Part shown: positions 45,273-54,922 of the stretch, in pieces
Position numbering within the stretch: position 1 is the stretch's first letter
How the letters are laid out: every line of letters begins with the position of its first letter
Assembly (NCBI GenBank): GCA_000716465.1
Contig: JNWL01000005.1
Coordinates: 325,968 to 389,967, forward strand
From: Streptomyces bikiniensis
GTDB taxonomy: Bacteria > Actinomycetota > Actinomycetes > Streptomycetales > Streptomycetaceae
DNA: 64,000 nucleotides
Direction of reading: 5' to 3'
Notes under the pieces: generated by a model
Database searches by the model: none
Told to the model about the DNA's origin: nothing
The model's input: the letters and a program-made list of their open reading frames with translations, nothing else
Program-made: the position numbers and the translations under genes

Positions 45273-45841
45273 GACGCCACCCCTCGACAGCACAGACGGC
45301 CGCCACGACGCCGGGCATAGGCGTGCGGCATTCGTAAGCACAGCGTAGTTCGCCGGATCCCTACCGTTAAGGGGCGCTGTTCCGTATGGCGAGATTGTTG
45401 TGTGACCAATCGGCGGGGAGGGTCGTCCGGGTGACGCGTGCTCCGGCCGTGTGGCCGTGCGCCCGGCCGTGCGCTCTCGTCCGGGCGGCGGGGGAGCGCT
45501 TCGATCGGTACCGCGTGGGTCGGCCCATTCGGCCGGGGTCGGAGTCCCGGACCAGTGGGCTGGGGGACACCGCCGCCCCATTCCCCGCGGGCGGCGGACG
45601 GCGCCGGGAGGCGGAAACGCCTCCCGGTCAGCCGGCGGCCGGTGGAGAACGGGCCGTTCCTGTTCGTGCCCGATCGGCTCCCAAACCTTTCGGCACGGTC
45701 GATATTCGGCCGAATGTCGGCCCTGCCCAACTGGCCCATGCCAGGGGCGCATTCGGCTTTCGCGCGCGTGCACCCGGACCCCGCCCCGTGCGCCGTTGTC
45801 ATGGCAGCATGTCTCCCACCGAAACGGACGTGGAGGCGCCG
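45273..45841. promoter_or_regulatory. Divergent intergenic region with 12-bp palindrome
   Basis: 569 bases between the NsdA-like gene and the asparagine-synthetase-like gene. It contains a perfect palindrome ATTCGGCCGAAT at 45704-45715 and isolated ATTCGGC copies nearby. I looked for a small peptide precursor (leader with a conserved Thr at the penultimate position and a core starting with Gly) and saw none. GGAGG at 45830-45834 serves the downstream gene. Confidence 0.5.
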
Positions 45842-48028
45842 ATGCGATGGCTGGTGGGCTGGAGCAGTGTCGCCGCGAGCTTCGCAACGACCGGGGGAGC
45901 GCGGGCGGGAGCGGCGAACGGCCCGTACGGCACGGGTCCGGCGGTCCACGACGCGTACGACCCCTACGGTACGGACCGGGCGACGGCGGCCGAGGGGCGC
46001 ACGGTGCAACCGGTGGGCGCACAGCTCCTGTGGGGCGGCCCCGACCCGCTCTGGGCGGTCGGCGACTGGCGCCCCGACGAAGTCCGGGTCGTGTCCGTCG
46101 ACGACCACACCCGCATCGCCGTCCTCGGCTGCTGCGCCGCCGGCGACGACGAACTGCGCAGGGGACTGCTCACCGCGCGCGGGGGCGCCCTGCGCCACCT
46201 CACGGCCTGGCCGGGAAGCTACACCGCCGTCGTCAGGGCCGGCCGCCGCGTCACCGTCACGGGCGACCTCGCCGGGGCCCGGCCGGTCTTCCACACCCCG
46301 TGGCAGGGCGGCACCGCGTACGCCACCGCCGCCCTGCCGCTCGCCGACCTCGTCGAGGCCCAGCTCGACATCGGCCACCTGGCCGCCCTGCTCGCCTGCC
46401 CCGAGACCCCGGAGGCGCTGCGCGACTCCACCCCCTACGAGGGCGTCCGCAGGGTGCCGCCCGGCCACGCGCTGATCCTGCGGGAGGGCTCGCGCGAGAT
46501 CACCGGGTACGAGCAGGTCGCCTCGCTCGCGGTCGCGACGCCCGAGTCCGACCCCCGGCAGGCCGTCGAAGGGGTCAGGGACGCCCTGGTCGAGGCCGTA
46601 CGGGCCCGGCTCACCGCCCCCCGGCACGCGCCCGAGATGCCGCTGCCCGACCCGGGCCCGGTCCCCGGCATGGGGCCCGCCGACCGGCGCGCGGCCCGGG
46701 GCGCGCGCCCGGCGCCCGGCATCGGCGCCGACCTGTCCGGCGGCAGCGCCTCCGGCACGCTCGCCCTCCTGGCGGCCGGGCTCCCGGGCGTGCCCGGCAC
46801 GATCACGGGCCACGGCACGGGCGCGGGGGAGCGGCTGCTCGCCGTCACCTTCAACGACCTGGCCACGCGCGCGGGTTCGGACCGCGAGGACGAGCTCGAG
46901 CGGGCCCGGGAGCTGGCCGCCGACCCGCGCCTGCACCACGTGGTCGTCGCCGCCGGCGAGGAGGCCCTGCCGTACGCCTCCCTGGACGGGCCGCTCACCG
47001 ACGAGCCGGGACCCGCGCTCGTCACGGCCGAACGCCACCGGCGGCGGCTCGCGGGCGGCAGCGCCGACCACTTCACCGGCATGGGCGCCAAGCAGGTCCT
47101 GGACGCGCACCCGGCGCGCCTCGCCGACCTCCTGATGGACCGCAGACGCCGCTCCCTGGTGCGTCCCGTCACCGCGCTCGCCAAGGCCTCGGGCCCTTCG
47201 GCGGGCGCGCTCCTGGTGCCGTTGACCGTGTACCGGGCGGCCCGCAAGCTGGCCCGCACCCCGTACCGCACGGGCCTGGAGACGGCGGCCCGCCGGGTCC
47301 TGGAGGCCAACCGCACCGCCCACGACGGCTTCGGGCCCCTGGAGGCCTCCCTCTCCGCCCTCGCCTGGTCGCGCCCGGGCCCGGCGGCACGCTGGCTGAC
47401 GGGGGAGGCGCTGGCCGAAGTATCGGTTCGCCTGAACCGGGCGGCGACCCTCCCGTCCTCCGTCCAGCGCCCCGGCGAGGCACGCGCGCGTGCGGCCCTC
47501 GCCCGCGCCGCCGCCGACCACCGGGTCCTGGAGCAGGCCGCCGAGATCCGCGGCCAGCGGCTGCACGCCCCCTTCCTCGACAACCAGGTCGTACGGGCCT
47601 GCCGCGCCCTCCCCGAATCGCTCCGGGTCCAGCCGGACGCCCGCGCCGGCGTCCTGCGCACGGTCCTGACCGGCGCCGGCGTCCACGACCTGCCGCCGGG
47701 CTGGGGCGCCCCGCACCCGGCCGTCCCGGCCGCCGCCGCTCGCGCGGGCCTGCGCGCCGCGCTCCCCCGGCTCCTGGCCCTCTTCGACGCGCCGCTCCTC
47801 GCGGACGCGGGCCTGATCGAGGCCCGCACCGTCCGCGACGCCCTGCGCGCCGCCGCCGACGGCGCGCCCGTCCCCCTCGACGGCCTCGCCGACCTCGTCT
47901 CCACCGAACTCTGGCTCGGCCGCCTCCTCGCCCGCCGCGGCTCCTGCTGGACCAGCACCACGGAGCCCCGCGCCCACCGCGCGGTCCAGGGGCCCCTGAT
48001 CCCGGCGTCGAGGTCGCTTCCGGCGTGA
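45842..48028 (+). CDS. Asparagine synthetase-like protein (lasso-peptide cyclase type), orphan
   Basis: 728 residues from ATG 45842 (GGAGG 5 bases before), starting MRWLVGWSS. The first residue after Met is not Cys, so the glutaminase half lacks its nucleophile. The N-terminal half includes [27 protein letters not shown]. The synthetase half has a PPi-loop-like [16 protein letters not shown] and ends with [20 protein letters not shown]. Such proteins adenylate carboxylates, including the macrolactam step in lasso peptide synthesis. No precursor, leader peptidase or RRE protein gene is visible around it. It could alternatively modify another carboxylate. Confidence 0.85.
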   Translation: MRWLVGWSSVAASFATTGGARAGAANGPYGTGPAVHDAYDPYGTDRATAAEGRTVQPVGAQLLWGGPDPLWAVGDWRPDEVRVVSVDDHTRIAVLGCCAAGDDELRRGLLTARGGALRHLTAWPGSYTAVVRAGRRVTVTGDLAGARPVFHTPWQGGTAYATAALPLADLVEAQLDIGHLAALLACPETPEALRDSTPYEGVRRVPPGHALILREGSREITGYEQVASLAVATPESDPRQAVEGVRDALVEAVRARLTAPRHAPEMPLPDPGPVPGMGPADRRAARGARPAPGIGADLSGGSASGTLALLAAGLPGVPGTITGHGTGAGERLLAVTFNDLATRAGSDREDELERARELAADPRLHHVVVAAGEEALPYASLDGPLTDEPGPALVTAERHRRRLAGGSADHFTGMGAKQVLDAHPARLADLLMDRRRRSLVRPVTALAKASGPSAGALLVPLTVYRAARKLARTPYRTGLETAARRVLEANRTAHDGFGPLEASLSALAWSRPGPAARWLTGEALAEVSVRLNRAATLPSSVQRPGEARARAALARAAADHRVLEQAAEIRGQRLHAPFLDNQVVRACRALPESLRVQPDARAGVLRTVLTGAGVHDLPPGWGAPHPAVPAAAARAGLRAALPRLLALFDAPLLADAGLIEARTVRDALRAAADGAPVPLDGLADLVSTELWLGRLLARRGSCWTSTTEPRAHRAVQGPLIPASRSLPA

Positions 48029-48151
48029 GGCTCCGCGGGGCGCCTTCCGGTCGCAGGTGCGCGGCACGCTCGTTCGAGCGAACGCACTCCGGACCCCGCC
48101 GCGACGCCCGTTCTAAGCTGAGAGCGTCGCACCGAGCGAAGGAGGTCCGGC

Positions 48152-48748
48152 ATGGCGCTGCCGCTGCCGATTCCGGAAGACGCGTTCTCCGAGGGCACGC
48201 CCGACCGCGAGGGTGCGAGTGTGCAGGAGACCTTCGAGCTGTTCAGTGCGCTGGCCCCCAAGGGCTGGCGCGTGGAGCTGATCGAAGAGGAGATCCACGT
48301 GGTGCCTCCGGCCGATGGCGAGCACGAGGAGATCGTTTCGGAGGTGAACGGCCAGGTCCGAGATCACGACAAGGGTGTCGGGCGTTACACGGGCATCGGC
48401 CTCAGCCTGCCGGGTACAGCCGACACGGCGCGGGTCATCCCCGACCTCGTCATCGCCCCCAAGGGCAGCTTCGCCGACCAGCAGGAGTGGCACGCCCCCG
48501 ACCCCGTCCTCCTCGTCGCCGAGGTCACCTCCTCCTCCACCGCGAGCCGCGACCGCGTCCAGAAGATCCGGGCCTACGCGCGCGCGGGCATCCCCCTCTA
48601 CCTCCTGATCGACCGCGAGGCCGGCGAAGCCGTCGTGTGTTCCGGGCCGGCGGGAGACGACTACGACCACAAGTCCGTCCACAAGCTGGGGACGCCCGTC
48701 CCGATCCCGGCGCCCCTGGGCTTCACCCTGGACACGGCCGAGTTCTGA
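48152..48748 (+). CDS. Uma2-family (DUF820) restriction-endonuclease-like protein
   Basis: 198 residues, ATG behind GGAGG. The PD-(D/E)xK-like core is visible as RVIPDLVIAPKG...PVLLVAEVTSSSTASRDRVQKIRAYARAGIPLYLLID. These proteins are abundant in Streptomyces and cyanobacteria; the biological role is unsettled and a nuclease activity is only inferred from fold. It stands alone between the asparagine-synthetase-like gene and the broken afsR-like gene. Confidence 0.9.
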   Translation: MALPLPIPEDAFSEGTPDREGASVQETFELFSALAPKGWRVELIEEEIHVVPPADGEHEEIVSEVNGQVRDHDKGVGRYTGIGLSLPGTADTARVIPDLVIAPKGSFADQQEWHAPDPVLLVAEVTSSSTASRDRVQKIRAYARAGIPLYLLIDREAGEAVVCSGPAGDDYDHKSVHKLGTPVPIPAPLGFTLDTAEF

Positions 48749-48821
48749 CGTCCGCCCGTCTCCGGGGCGAGCCCGGGTAAACCCCGAGGCGTCCGCGCGG
48801 GCCCGCGGCCACAATGAACCG

Positions 48822-50021
48822 GTGCGGTATCTCATCCTCGGCACCACCGAGGCCCTTCGTCCCGACGGCACCCCCCTCCCCCTCGGCGGTGTCCGGCTGC
48901 GCGCGCTCCTCGCCGCGCTCGCACTGCGTGGCGGACGGCCCGTCTCCGTCGGCGAGCTCGCCGACGACGTGTACGGGGACGCCCCGCCGCAGGACGCGCC
49001 CGCCGCCCTCCAGGCCCTGGTCGGCCGCCTCCGCCGGGTCCTCGGCAGGGAGGCCGTCGCCTCCACCCCCGGCCCCGGCTACCGGCTCGCCGCCGGACCC
49101 GACGACATCGACCTGTACGTCTTCGAGCGCCGGGCCGCCGAAGCGGGCGCCCGGCTCGACGCCGGTGACCCCGGCACCGCCGCCGCCCTCCTCCGGGAAG
49201 CCCTCGGCCTCTTCCGCGGCCCCGCCCTCGCCGACCTGCCCGGCCCGGCGGGCGTCCGTCCCGAGGCCCAGCGGCTCGCCGCCCTGCGCCGCCGCGTCGA
49301 GGCGGACCTGCGCCGGGGCGCCGCCGACGGCCTCGTACCGGAACTGACCGAGCTCACCGCCACGTACCCGTACGACGAGGCCTTCCGCGCCCACCTCGTC
49401 CGCGCCCTGCGGGCCGAGGGCCGCCACGCCGATGCCCTCGCCGCGTACGAATCGGCCCGCCGCACCCTCGCGGACGCCCTCGGCACCGACCCCGGCCCCG
49501 AACTCACCGCCCTCCACCGCGAACTCCTCGCGAGCCCGGCCGCGCCCCCGCCCTCCACCGGGGGACCCGCCGGGAAACCCGCCGGGGGACCCGCCGGAGG
49601 ACCCGCCGGGGGACCCGCCGGAGGACCCACTGGGAGACCCACCGGGGGCCACACCGAGAAACCCGCCGAAGGACCCTCCGAGAAGTTCTCCGAGAAGCCC
49701 TCCGGGGGCCCCGCCGGCAACATCCGCCCCCGCCTCACCTCCTTCGTCGGCCGCGAGCCCGAGCTCGACGCGCTCCGCGCCGACCTGGCCGGCTCCCGGC
49801 TCGTCACGCTCACCGGCCCCGGCGGAAGCGGCAAGACGCGGCTCGCCGAGGAGGCCGCGCTGCGGACCGGCGGCCCCGCCGCCTGGATCGCCGAGCTCGC
49901 CCCGCTCGACGACCCCGGGGCCGTCCCCGGCGCCGTCCTCTCCGCGCTCCGCCTCCGCGAGACCAGCCTGATCAGCGCGGGGGCTGAGCCCGGAGAACGA
50001 GGCTATCCAAGACGGCTCTGA
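48822..50021 (+). pseudogene. 5' fragment of an AfsR/SARP-type regulator, truncated in its NTPase domain
   Basis: 399 residues. An N-terminal OmpR-like winged helix (about 10-90) and BTAD domain (about 95-240) are followed by a Gly/Pro repeat linker (GGPAG units, DNA repeats of 15 bases at 49558-49655) and an NB-ARC start with LVTLTGPGGSGKTRLAEEAA. Sequence similarity ends near LRLRETSL (about 49975); the last 15 residues are unrelated. AfsR-like proteins are about 900-1000 residues with TPRs. A TPR-like C-terminal remnant in the same direction lies 4.3 kb downstream. The DNA-binding part might still be expressed as a small SARP. Confidence 0.85.
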
Positions 50022-50034
50022 CGCCGTGATCACA

Positions 50035-50069
50035 CCAGTCACATCAAGATCGTTCCATGGGGTGACTGG
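50035..50069. other. Inverted repeat just inside the left junction of the inserted segment
   Basis: CCAGTCAC (50035-50042) and GTGACTGG (50062-50069) form an 8-base stem around a 19-base loop. It lies between the truncated afsR-like frame and the convergent unknown gene. It could be a terminator or an element end. Confidence 0.45.
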
Positions 50070-50084
50070 AGACCGCCCCGCCTC

Positions 50085-50705
50085 TTAGCTGCCGCTCAGC
50101 GGAGATGCCCACGTGGGGTCGTGCCGGGATCTCTTCGTGAGGTGGGCCAGCAGGTGCTCGGCCGTGCTTGAGATGGTGTCTTGAGGCGCGCCGACTACGA
50201 CCAGGGCAGCGATGAGCCTTGCCAGTGCTGTTTCCGGGACCTCTGGATCGGTGAGGGGGAGCAGCAGCAGGAAGCGGGTGGCTGTGTCCTGAACGCCTTC
50301 GGTCGCAGGAGACGGGCTGTCAGCGATCCTGATCAGTTCGTGCCATGTCAGACCGGTGCCCGAGAAGTCTCCGTCCCAGCTGGCGATCTGCTCGACGTGG
50401 CTTCTGCCTGGATGGGTGAGGAGGTAGTCGGTGCCGTAGTCGCCATCCAGGTTGCGGTAGATCACCACGGCTCCGGGGCCGTCTTCTGCCGGCAGCCTGA
50501 ACGCTGGCCAGCGTTCGGGATCGAAGAGGACCTCGGACAAGGCATCGGTATCGGCGCCGTCCTCACCGAACCACTCCGGACCGGGGCGCTCGGCACACCC
50601 ACCGTCGCTGCACATCGCCAGAAGGTGGTTCGACCAGAAGCCCGGGCGGGCCGGCAGTGACTCGCCCGCCACCAACGGGCCGACGTCGTATCCCTTGATC
50701 AGCAC
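50085..50705 (-). CDS. Unknown 206-residue protein in the inserted cassette
   Basis: Soluble, acidic, starts MLIKGYDVGPLVAGESLPARPGFWSNHLLAMCSDGGC (GTG start) and contains WPAFRLPAEDGPGAVVIYRNLDGDYGTDYLL and a helical C-terminal half. I do not recognise the family; the size and composition resemble SMI1/immunity-type or SUKH-like proteins, but no diagnostic motif is visible. It is co-directional with and immediately downstream of the NTPase-repeat gene (79 bases), so it may be in the same transcription unit. The weak ribosome site (GAAGG) is typical of accessory genes. Confidence 0.65.
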   Translation of the reverse strand: MLIKGYDVGPLVAGESLPARPGFWSNHLLAMCSDGGCAERPGPEWFGEDGADTDALSEVLFDPERWPAFRLPAEDGPGAVVIYRNLDGDYGTDYLLTHPGRSHVEQIASWDGDFSGTGLTWHELIRIADSPSPATEGVQDTATRFLLLLPLTDPEVPETALARLIAALVVVGAPQDTISSTAEHLLAHLTKRSRHDPTWASPLSGS

Positions 50706-50783
50706 CCTTCAATCCTGTGACCAGCCATGACACAGTCCCGTTCCGCGGCACCGCCCAGTTACGGGACAGCCCTTGGGTAGCGG

Positions 50784-53759
50784 TCAAGAGGAGTGGCACG
50801 TGGAGCATTGCCATGGCCGCGTGGGCGTGCCGCCTGGGTCTAGTCCGTCGGGCCACCGCGTTGTGAACCCGAGAGGTGTCCCCCTAATTTCGTCTGTGCC
50901 AAGGTCGGCGGCCTGCCGGGCAAGGTGCTCGGCACCCTCTCCGTCCCCGGCCTCCTCCCGCATCTCGGCCAGGCGGAACAGGGCGAGGGTGTCGCCAAGG
51001 TCGGCGGCCTGCCGGGCAAGGTGCTCGGCACCCTCCCCGTCCCCGGTCTCCTCCCGCATGAAGGCCAGGCGGGACAGGGCGTAGGGGTTGCCAAGGTCGG
51101 CGGCCTGCTGGGCGAGGTGCTCGGCCCCTTCCCGGTCCCCGGCCTCCTCCCTCATCTCGGCCAGGCGGGACAGGGCGTCGGTGTTGCCGAGGTCGGCGGT
51201 CTGCTGGGCGAGGTGCTCGGCCCCTTCCCGGTCCCCGGCCTTCTCCCGCATCTCGGCCAGGCGGGACAGGGCGTCGGTGTTGCCGAGGTCGGCGGTCTGC
51301 CGGGCGAGGTGCTCGGCCCCTTCCCGGTCCCCGGCCTTCTCCCGCATCTCGGCCAGGCGGGACAGGGCGCGGGTGGTGCCGAGGTCGGCGGCCTGCCGGG
51401 CGAGGTGCTCGGCCCCTTCCCGGTCCCCGGTCTCCTCCCGCATGAAGGCCAGGCGGGACAGGGCGTAGGGGTTGCCGAGGTCGGCGGCCTGCCTGTAGAG
51501 GCGCTCGGCCCCTTCCCGGTCCCCGGCCTCCTCTCTCATCTCGGCCAGGCGGGACAGGGCGCGGGTGTTGCCAAGGTCGGCGGCCTGCCTGTAGAGGTGC
51601 TCGGCCCCTTCCCGGTCCCCGGCCTCCTCCCGCATCTCGGCCAGGCGGGACAGGGCGTAGGTGGTGCCGAGGTCGGCGGCCTGCTGGGCGAGGTGCTCGG
51701 CACCCTCCCCGTCCCCGGCCCGCTCCCGCATCTCGACCAGGCGGGACAAAGCGTCGATGTCGCCAAGGTCGGCGGCCTGCCGGGCAAGGTGCTCGGCCCC
51801 TTCCCGGTCCCCGGCCTCCTCCCGCATGAAGGCCAGGCGGGACAGGGCGTAGGGGTTGCCGAGGTCGGCGGCCTCCCTGTAGATGCGCTCGGCACCCTCC
51901 CGCTCCCCGGCCTTCTCCCGCATCTCGGCCAGGCGGGACAGGGCGCGGGTGTCGCCAAGGTCGGCGGCCTGCCTGTAGAGGCGCTCGGCCCCTTCCCGGT
52001 CCCCGGCCCGCTCCCGCATCTCGGCCAGGCGGGACAGGGCGTCGGTGTTGCCGAGGTCGGCGGCCTGCCGGGCGAGGTGCTCGGCACCCTCCCCGTCCCC
52101 GGCCCGCTCCCGCATCTCGGCCAGGCGGGACAAAGCGTCGGTGTCGCCGAGGTCGGCGGCCTGCCTGTAGAGGTGCTCGGCACCCTCCCCGTCCCCGGCC
52201 CGCTCCCGCATGAAGGTTAGGTAGAACAGGGCGTCGGTGTCGCCGTGGTCGGCGGCGCGGTGTCGGAGGTGGTGGGCCCATTGCAGGCGATGCCGGGACT
52301 GGGCCGCCTTGATGAGGTTGTTCAGGTCGTCGGGGTGGGTGAGATGAATAAAGGCGGCGTGCCAGAAGGAAGCGGGCGGACACAGTGGTCTGCGGGTGGT
52401 GCGGCCGTGTTGTTCGAGGTAGTCGGCGAGCCGGAACATCGGCCCTGTAGCCGCCGGGTGCGGTATGTCGATAGGAGGGGAGGGCGTGGGTGGCCGCCGT
52501 CGGGGCCGGGGGATGGTGTTGCGGAGGGGGGCTTGTTTGCCGTGGACCTGTTCGGCGAGTTCGGCGAAGGCCTGTTCGGCCCAGTCCTCGGTGAGTCGGT
52601 CGTAGTCGGTGTCGGTGAGGTAGTCGGCGGCGGCGTCGATGAGGAACGCCTGTGGCAGGTGGAGGCCGACGCCGAGGCGGCGCGCGTCCATCGCCGCCTC
52701 CAGCACAGCTCTGGCCGCAGGGGTCGCCCGTTCGTAGCGGTTGAGCAACTCGGGGGCCCCGGCCAGGTCCTGAGTCACTCGCCCGTCGGTGCCGGCGCGG
52801 GTGAGGGCATCGGCCAGCAGCCGGTCACCGTCCCGGGCGAGGGTCGCCGCGGCGGCCAGCGCCTGTGCGTCAAACGCGTCGGGGACGGTCAGCGTGCGGC
52901 CGGACAGGAGTTCCCGAACCCGGCTGTACGGGTCTTCCCTACCCGGGGAGGACATGGCGGTGTAGCGGGCGGCGTACTCGGGCCAGAGGGTGCCGAGCAC
53001 CAGCACCGGACCGCGTTCCGGGGTGGTGAGCAGGCCGTGGAGTGCGGCGGCGACGCGCTCGCCGGCCTCGCGGTCGCCGAGGTAGTGCTGGGCTTCGTTC
53101 AGCCACACCACAGTTTCAGGAGCGACACGGTGCAGGTCATCGAGAGCGGCCTCGGCGCGGGTGGGATCGAAGGGATGCCAAAGCTTCCACCTCATGTTCG
53201 CGAGGGGCTGCACAGCCTCCCAGCATGCCCGTGTCTTGCCCGTCGATGAACCTCCCACCAGGACCACCATCCGGCTGCGGCCGGCCACAGCATCCCGCAC
53301 AGCTTCCGCCAGCACCAGGTCATGCCCGCGCTTGACGTACCCCGGCAGCTCCCGCGCCCTCGGCACATCGCTGCCGGGAACGATGCTGCTGGGACCCGCC
53401 GGGTGGACTTCCAGAGCGTGCGGCTCCCACTGCCCGATCGGACGGCCCGGCGCCGGCCGCTGTCCTCCCCCGGCGTCCGCGTCCCGCTGCAAGGCCAACA
53501 ACTCCTCGACAGGCAGCTTCAACGCACGGGCCAGTGCCTGCACCGTGTGCGCCGAGGGCACCGGCCCGCCAGTCTGGAAGGCCCCCGACACGGTCGTACG
53601 CCCCAGCCCCGACCGGCGGGCGAGTTCCGTCTTGTTGATCCGGTTGCGGGCCAGGCCGTCGCCCAGCCTCCCGCGCAGCTCCGTGAGCGCCGGATTGTCG
53701 GCAATGCCGTCCTGCTCGTACTGCACCCGCCCCCCAAAGCCGTGTTCGCCGGTGTTCAT
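50784..53759 (-). CDS. HTH-NTPase protein with 14 tandem 32-residue helical repeats
   Basis: 991 residues from ATG 53759 directly behind GGAGGA. Residues about 22-95 are an XRE-type helix-turn-helix (NKTELARRSGLGRTTVSGAFQTG). An NTPase domain follows with Walker A GGSSTGKT at 169-176 and Walker B-like VVWLNEAQ at 217-224. Residues 509-956 are 14 near-identical repeats of the type ALSRLAEMREEAGDREGAE, each 32 residues long and TPR/Sel1-like. The architecture resembles STAND sensor proteins, but with a DNA-binding instead of a killing effector domain. A divergent small membrane protein gene lies about 80 bases away. The function is unknown. Confidence 0.85.
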   Translation of the reverse strand: MNTGEHGFGGRVQYEQDGIADNPALTELRGRLGDGLARNRINKTELARRSGLGRTTVSGAFQTGGPVPSAHTVQALARALKLPVEELLALQRDADAGGGQRPAPGRPIGQWEPHALEVHPAGPSSIVPGSDVPRARELPGYVKRGHDLVLAEAVRDAVAGRSRMVVLVGGSSTGKTRACWEAVQPLANMRWKLWHPFDPTRAEAALDDLHRVAPETVVWLNEAQHYLGDREAGERVAAALHGLLTTPERGPVLVLGTLWPEYAARYTAMSSPGREDPYSRVRELLSGRTLTVPDAFDAQALAAAATLARDGDRLLADALTRAGTDGRVTQDLAGAPELLNRYERATPAARAVLEAAMDARRLGVGLHLPQAFLIDAAADYLTDTDYDRLTEDWAEQAFAELAEQVHGKQAPLRNTIPRPRRRPPTPSPPIDIPHPAATGPMFRLADYLEQHGRTTRRPLCPPASFWHAAFIHLTHPDDLNNLIKAAQSRHRLQWAHHLRHRAADHGDTDALFYLTFMRERAGDGEGAEHLYRQAADLGDTDALSRLAEMRERAGDGEGAEHLARQAADLGNTDALSRLAEMRERAGDREGAERLYRQAADLGDTRALSRLAEMREKAGEREGAERIYREAADLGNPYALSRLAFMREEAGDREGAEHLARQAADLGDIDALSRLVEMRERAGDGEGAEHLAQQAADLGTTYALSRLAEMREEAGDREGAEHLYRQAADLGNTRALSRLAEMREEAGDREGAERLYRQAADLGNPYALSRLAFMREETGDREGAEHLARQAADLGTTRALSRLAEMREKAGDREGAEHLARQTADLGNTDALSRLAEMREKAGDREGAEHLAQQTADLGNTDALSRLAEMREEAGDREGAEHLAQQAADLGNPYALSRLAFMREETGDGEGAEHLARQAADLGDTLALFRLAEMREEAGDGEGAEHLARQAADLGTDEIRGTPLGFTTRWPDGLDPGGTPTRPWQCSTCHSS
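50892..52235 (-). repeat. 96-bp tandem repeats encoding the solenoid (14 units)
   Basis: Fourteen head-to-tail 96-bp units, exactly 1344 bases, with high nucleotide identity (long shared blocks such as GCTCGGCCCCTTCCCGGTCC). Variation is concentrated at a few codons per unit (DAL/YAL/RAL; AEM/AFM; HLARQ/HLYRQ/RLYRQ). This is the pattern of recent unit duplication and conversion. Confidence 0.97.
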
Positions 53760-53839
53760 CTTCCTCCGGCGAACCCCGGCGAACAGGGTTTCCGCGACTT
53801 TCGACCACGACACCCCACCTCGTGAACCGGGAGCCTGCC

Positions 53840-54037
53840 GTGACCGTCGCCGTTGCCCTCCTCACCATCGCACTCGTGATCGTCATCGCGCTGCTGGCCG
53901 CCGCCGGCGCGGCCAAACTCGCGCGGATGGACGGCGCCACCTACCCGGCCGCTCTCACCCGAGCCGCCACCGCCTTCGCCGCGGTCATCACCCTCACCGC
54001 TGCGGTAGCAGGAGCACTTGCTGCCCTCTTCGCCTGA
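53840..54037 (+). CDS. Small two-helix membrane protein divergent from the NTPase-repeat gene
   Basis: 65 residues from GTG 53840, placed 6 bases after GGGAG; an in-frame GTG at 53822 lacks a ribosome site. Two hydrophobic helices (VAVALLTIALVIVIALLAAA and AAVITLTAAVAGALAALF) flank a short polar loop with KLARMDGATYPAAL. I do not recognise it. The tight divergent arrangement with the HTH-NTPase gene suggests a functional pair, for example a membrane effector or sensor controlled by the NTPase protein. Confidence 0.65.
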   Translation: MTVAVALLTIALVIVIALLAAAGAAKLARMDGATYPAALTRAATAFAAVITLTAAVAGALAALFA

Positions 54038-54298
54038 ACCAGCCCATCGGCCGCAGGTTGACGATCCCAAGCCCCGTACCGACCGCATCCTGGACCCCCG
54101 TTCGAGGTCGTCGCGCCTCGCGGAAGGTGTTTCGGTCGAAACAAGGGCGCCCAACCTCGGTTCGTCCGAACCGGAGAGGTCGGCGCGTACACATCACGAA
54201 CATGCCGTGCGTGCCTGAACGACCCTCAGATACTCGTCAGGCACGTTTGTAAGCCACCACTTACCTCACATGCCTGACACTCAATCCGCACCCAAGAT
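54038..54298. other. Right border of the inserted cassette
   Basis: 261 bases without a gene. It includes an inverted repeat CGTGCCTGA / TCAGGCACG (54210-54218 and 54237-54245) that could terminate the small membrane protein gene, and further TGCCTGA copies at 54271. Similarity to the afsR-like gene resumes at about 54299. Confidence 0.6.
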
Positions 54299-54922
54299 AA
54301 CGCCCGCCCCTTCCTCGCCTACCTGGGCGCCGCCATCGCCCTCCACCGGGGCGACATCGAGACGGCCCGCGTCCACACGGAGGAGGCGGGCCGCCTGGTC
54401 GAGGCCGGGAACCCGCCGCCGCACTCCACGGCCGCGGTCATCGGACTCGCCGCCCGCGTCGAGGCGTACGGGGGCGGGGGCGTCGCGGCCGTCACCTCCG
54501 CCGCGACCGCCCTGCGCGCCGCGCGGGACGTCCGGTGCGCGGACCTCATCGCCGCGGCGCTCGGTCAGGGGCTCGCGGTAGCCCTGTCCCGGGCGGGCGA
54601 ACCGCTCCTCGCCGCCACGGTCCTGGCCGCCGTGGACTCCTGGCGCCGCGAACTGCCCCGCTCGGTCCCGGAGCTGGAGGAGGCCGCGTCGGTCACGGAC
54701 CGCTCGCTCGCCGTCCTCGGCGGGCCGGGCCTCGCCGCCGCCCGGACGGCGGGCGAGGGACTGGACGTCGACGGGGTCCTGTCCCTCGTGGAGGGCTTCC
54801 CGTCGGGCGCTCCGAAGGCCGACGCCCCGACATGCCCACCGGAAAACGTCACGGAGGCCGTTACGGAGGCCGCTCCGGGGGCTGTTCCGGAGGCCGCTCC
54901 GGACGGCGTCAGGAGCAGCTGA
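54299..54922 (+). pseudogene. 3' remnant of the AfsR-like regulator (TPR-like C terminus)
   Basis: A frame from 54299 to TGA 54922 has no plausible start but encodes PFLAYLGAAIALHRGDIETA, TALRAARDVRCADLIAAALG and GEPLLAATVLAAVDSWRREL, the helical-repeat C-terminal region of AfsR-like proteins, and then a low-complexity tail. It lines up with the 5' fragment at 48822-50021. The whole middle part (rest of NB-ARC and first TPRs, several hundred residues) is missing. The end overlaps the convergent sigma-factor gene by 14 bases. Confidence 0.8.

Noticed and set aside
45386..45841. 152-residue N-terminal extension of the asparagine-synthetase-like protein
   Set aside because: Arg/Pro/Ala-rich with no ribosome site; GGAGG and the conserved MRWLVGWS start at 45842 are preferred.
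50925..52220. 431-residue plus-strand frame made of LPHLGQAGQG-type repeats
   Set aside because: It is the antisense of the 96-bp repeats; no start signal, and the minus-strand product has recognisable HTH and NTPase domains.
50892..52235. Possible CRISPR array because of regular repeats
   Set aside because: Units are contiguous 96-bp coding repeats without spacers, in frame within a protein.
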